A stretch of DNA of 64,000 nt from Aliidiomarina sedimenti. Lineage in GTDB: Bacteria > Pseudomonadota > Gammaproteobacteria > Enterobacterales > Alteromonadaceae. The notes beneath the pieces were generated by a model that ran no database searches, had not been told where the DNA came from, and saw nothing but the letters and a program-made list of their open reading frames with translations. The translations under genes were made by a program, and so were the position numbers. Shown here in pieces: positions 63,784-64,000 of the stretch; within the stretch, counting starts at the first letter, position 1; every line of letters begins with the position of its first letter. The stretch covers positions 682,001 through 746,000 of the forward strand of contig NZ_PIPN01000001.1 of NCBI RefSeq assembly GCF_003986955.1, given 5' to 3'.

Positions 63784-64000
63784 ATGTCTGATTTTTTAAA
63801 TATCCTTACCCATGAGCGTCGTTTACGCGCTAACACCAAGGAATTAACTTTAGCGGAGCTGGAAGACGTTAAAGCTAAGCTTGACCGTATTATTGCCTCC
63901 CGTGAAGAGGAAGAAGCTGAGCTACGCAAGGAAGAAGAAGCGAAACGGGCACGGATAGAAGAAATCAAAAAGCAAATGCTTGATGCAGGTCTGGATATCG
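63784..64000 (+). CDS. H-NS family histone-like protein, N-terminal part (partial)
   Basis: The first 72 codons are visible before the window edge. MSDFLNILTHERRLRANTKELTL and the long charged coiled coil (AELEDVKAKLDRIIASREEEEAEL) match the H-NS/StpA dimerisation domain; the C-terminal DNA-binding motif is outside. H-NS proteins silence A+T-rich, foreign DNA. The ATG has AAAGG about 6 nt upstream, preceded by a 15-bp tandem repeat and a 13-bp palindrome. Confidence 0.85.
   Translation, partial: MSDFLNILTHERRLRANTKELTLAELEDVKAKLDRIIASREEEEAELRKEEEAKRARIEEIKKQMLDAGLDI

Noticed and set aside
1-64000. tRNA, rRNA, CRISPR array, insertion sequence or prophage
   Set aside because: No spaced repeats, transposase or integrase other than XerD, and no tRNA-like cloverleaf was noticed; the XerD gene is the housekeeping recombinase next to dsbC.

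Overview
The window is an ordinary-looking, gene-dense chromosomal segment of a gammaproteobacterium. The gene order (rpsB-tsf-pyrH-frr-uppS-cdsA-dxr-rseP-bamA-skp-lpxD-fabZ-lpxA-lpxB; map-glnD-dapD; truC-yqcC; syd/queF; gcvA-ygdD-rlmM), the protein types (DUF3549/DUF3301, DUF3192, VC2046-like) and the heavy investment in branched-chain amino acid breakdown suggest a marine member of the Alteromonadales, most likely Idiomarinaceae. That placement is an inference from gene content; no rRNA is present. I see no tRNA, rRNA, CRISPR, insertion sequence, prophage or integron.

Region by region. 1-2175: the dsbC start, xerD and ogt on the minus strand, then a VC2046-like protein. 2408-4051: a lone response regulator with TPR repeats. 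4083-5887: a pirin plus glutathionyl-hydroquinone reductase-like operon. 5987-19946: a long minus-strand block for translation (rpsB, tsf, frr), UMP kinase, undecaprenyl and phospholipid precursors (uppS, cdsA), isoprenoids (dxr), sigma-E proteolysis (rseP), outer membrane assembly (bamA, skp) and lipid A (lpxD, fabZ, lpxA, lpxB). A strong promoter with a long leader sits before rpsB, and map-glnD-dapD diverge from it.

24595-38291 is a patchwork of conserved housekeeping and small unknown genes: truC-yqcC, DUF3549-DUF3301, an Mpo1-like protein, a GNAT enzyme, two DUF3192 paralogues, syd/queF, a diguanylate cyclase, ppnN, an HDOD-like protein, isocitrate dehydrogenase, rlmM, a DUF423 protein and an alpha/beta hydrolase; gcvA follows at 38281-39186.

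39410-63623 is a catabolic island. A minus-strand valine operon (mmsA, isobutyryl-CoA dehydrogenase, 3-hydroxyisobutyryl-CoA hydrolase, mmsB, an SDR) diverges from an AraC-type regulator. Two related outer-membrane barrel genes follow. Then a thiolase diverges from liuR-liuABCDE (leucine/isovalerate), followed by acetoacetyl-CoA synthetase, a GGDEF-EAL protein and ETF-ubiquinone oxidoreductase. Together they take isobutyryl-CoA to propionyl-CoA and isovaleryl-CoA to acetyl-CoA, and deliver the acyl-CoA dehydrogenase electrons to the quinone pool. The window ends inside an H-NS-type gene preceded by a perfect 15-bp tandem repeat.

I found no convincing undescribed multi-gene system. The best leads are regulatory or paralogy signals: a LiuR-type operator, abutting dyads before the GGDEF-EAL gene, the H-NS upstream repeat, the barrel duplication and a poorly characterised HDOD-like protein.
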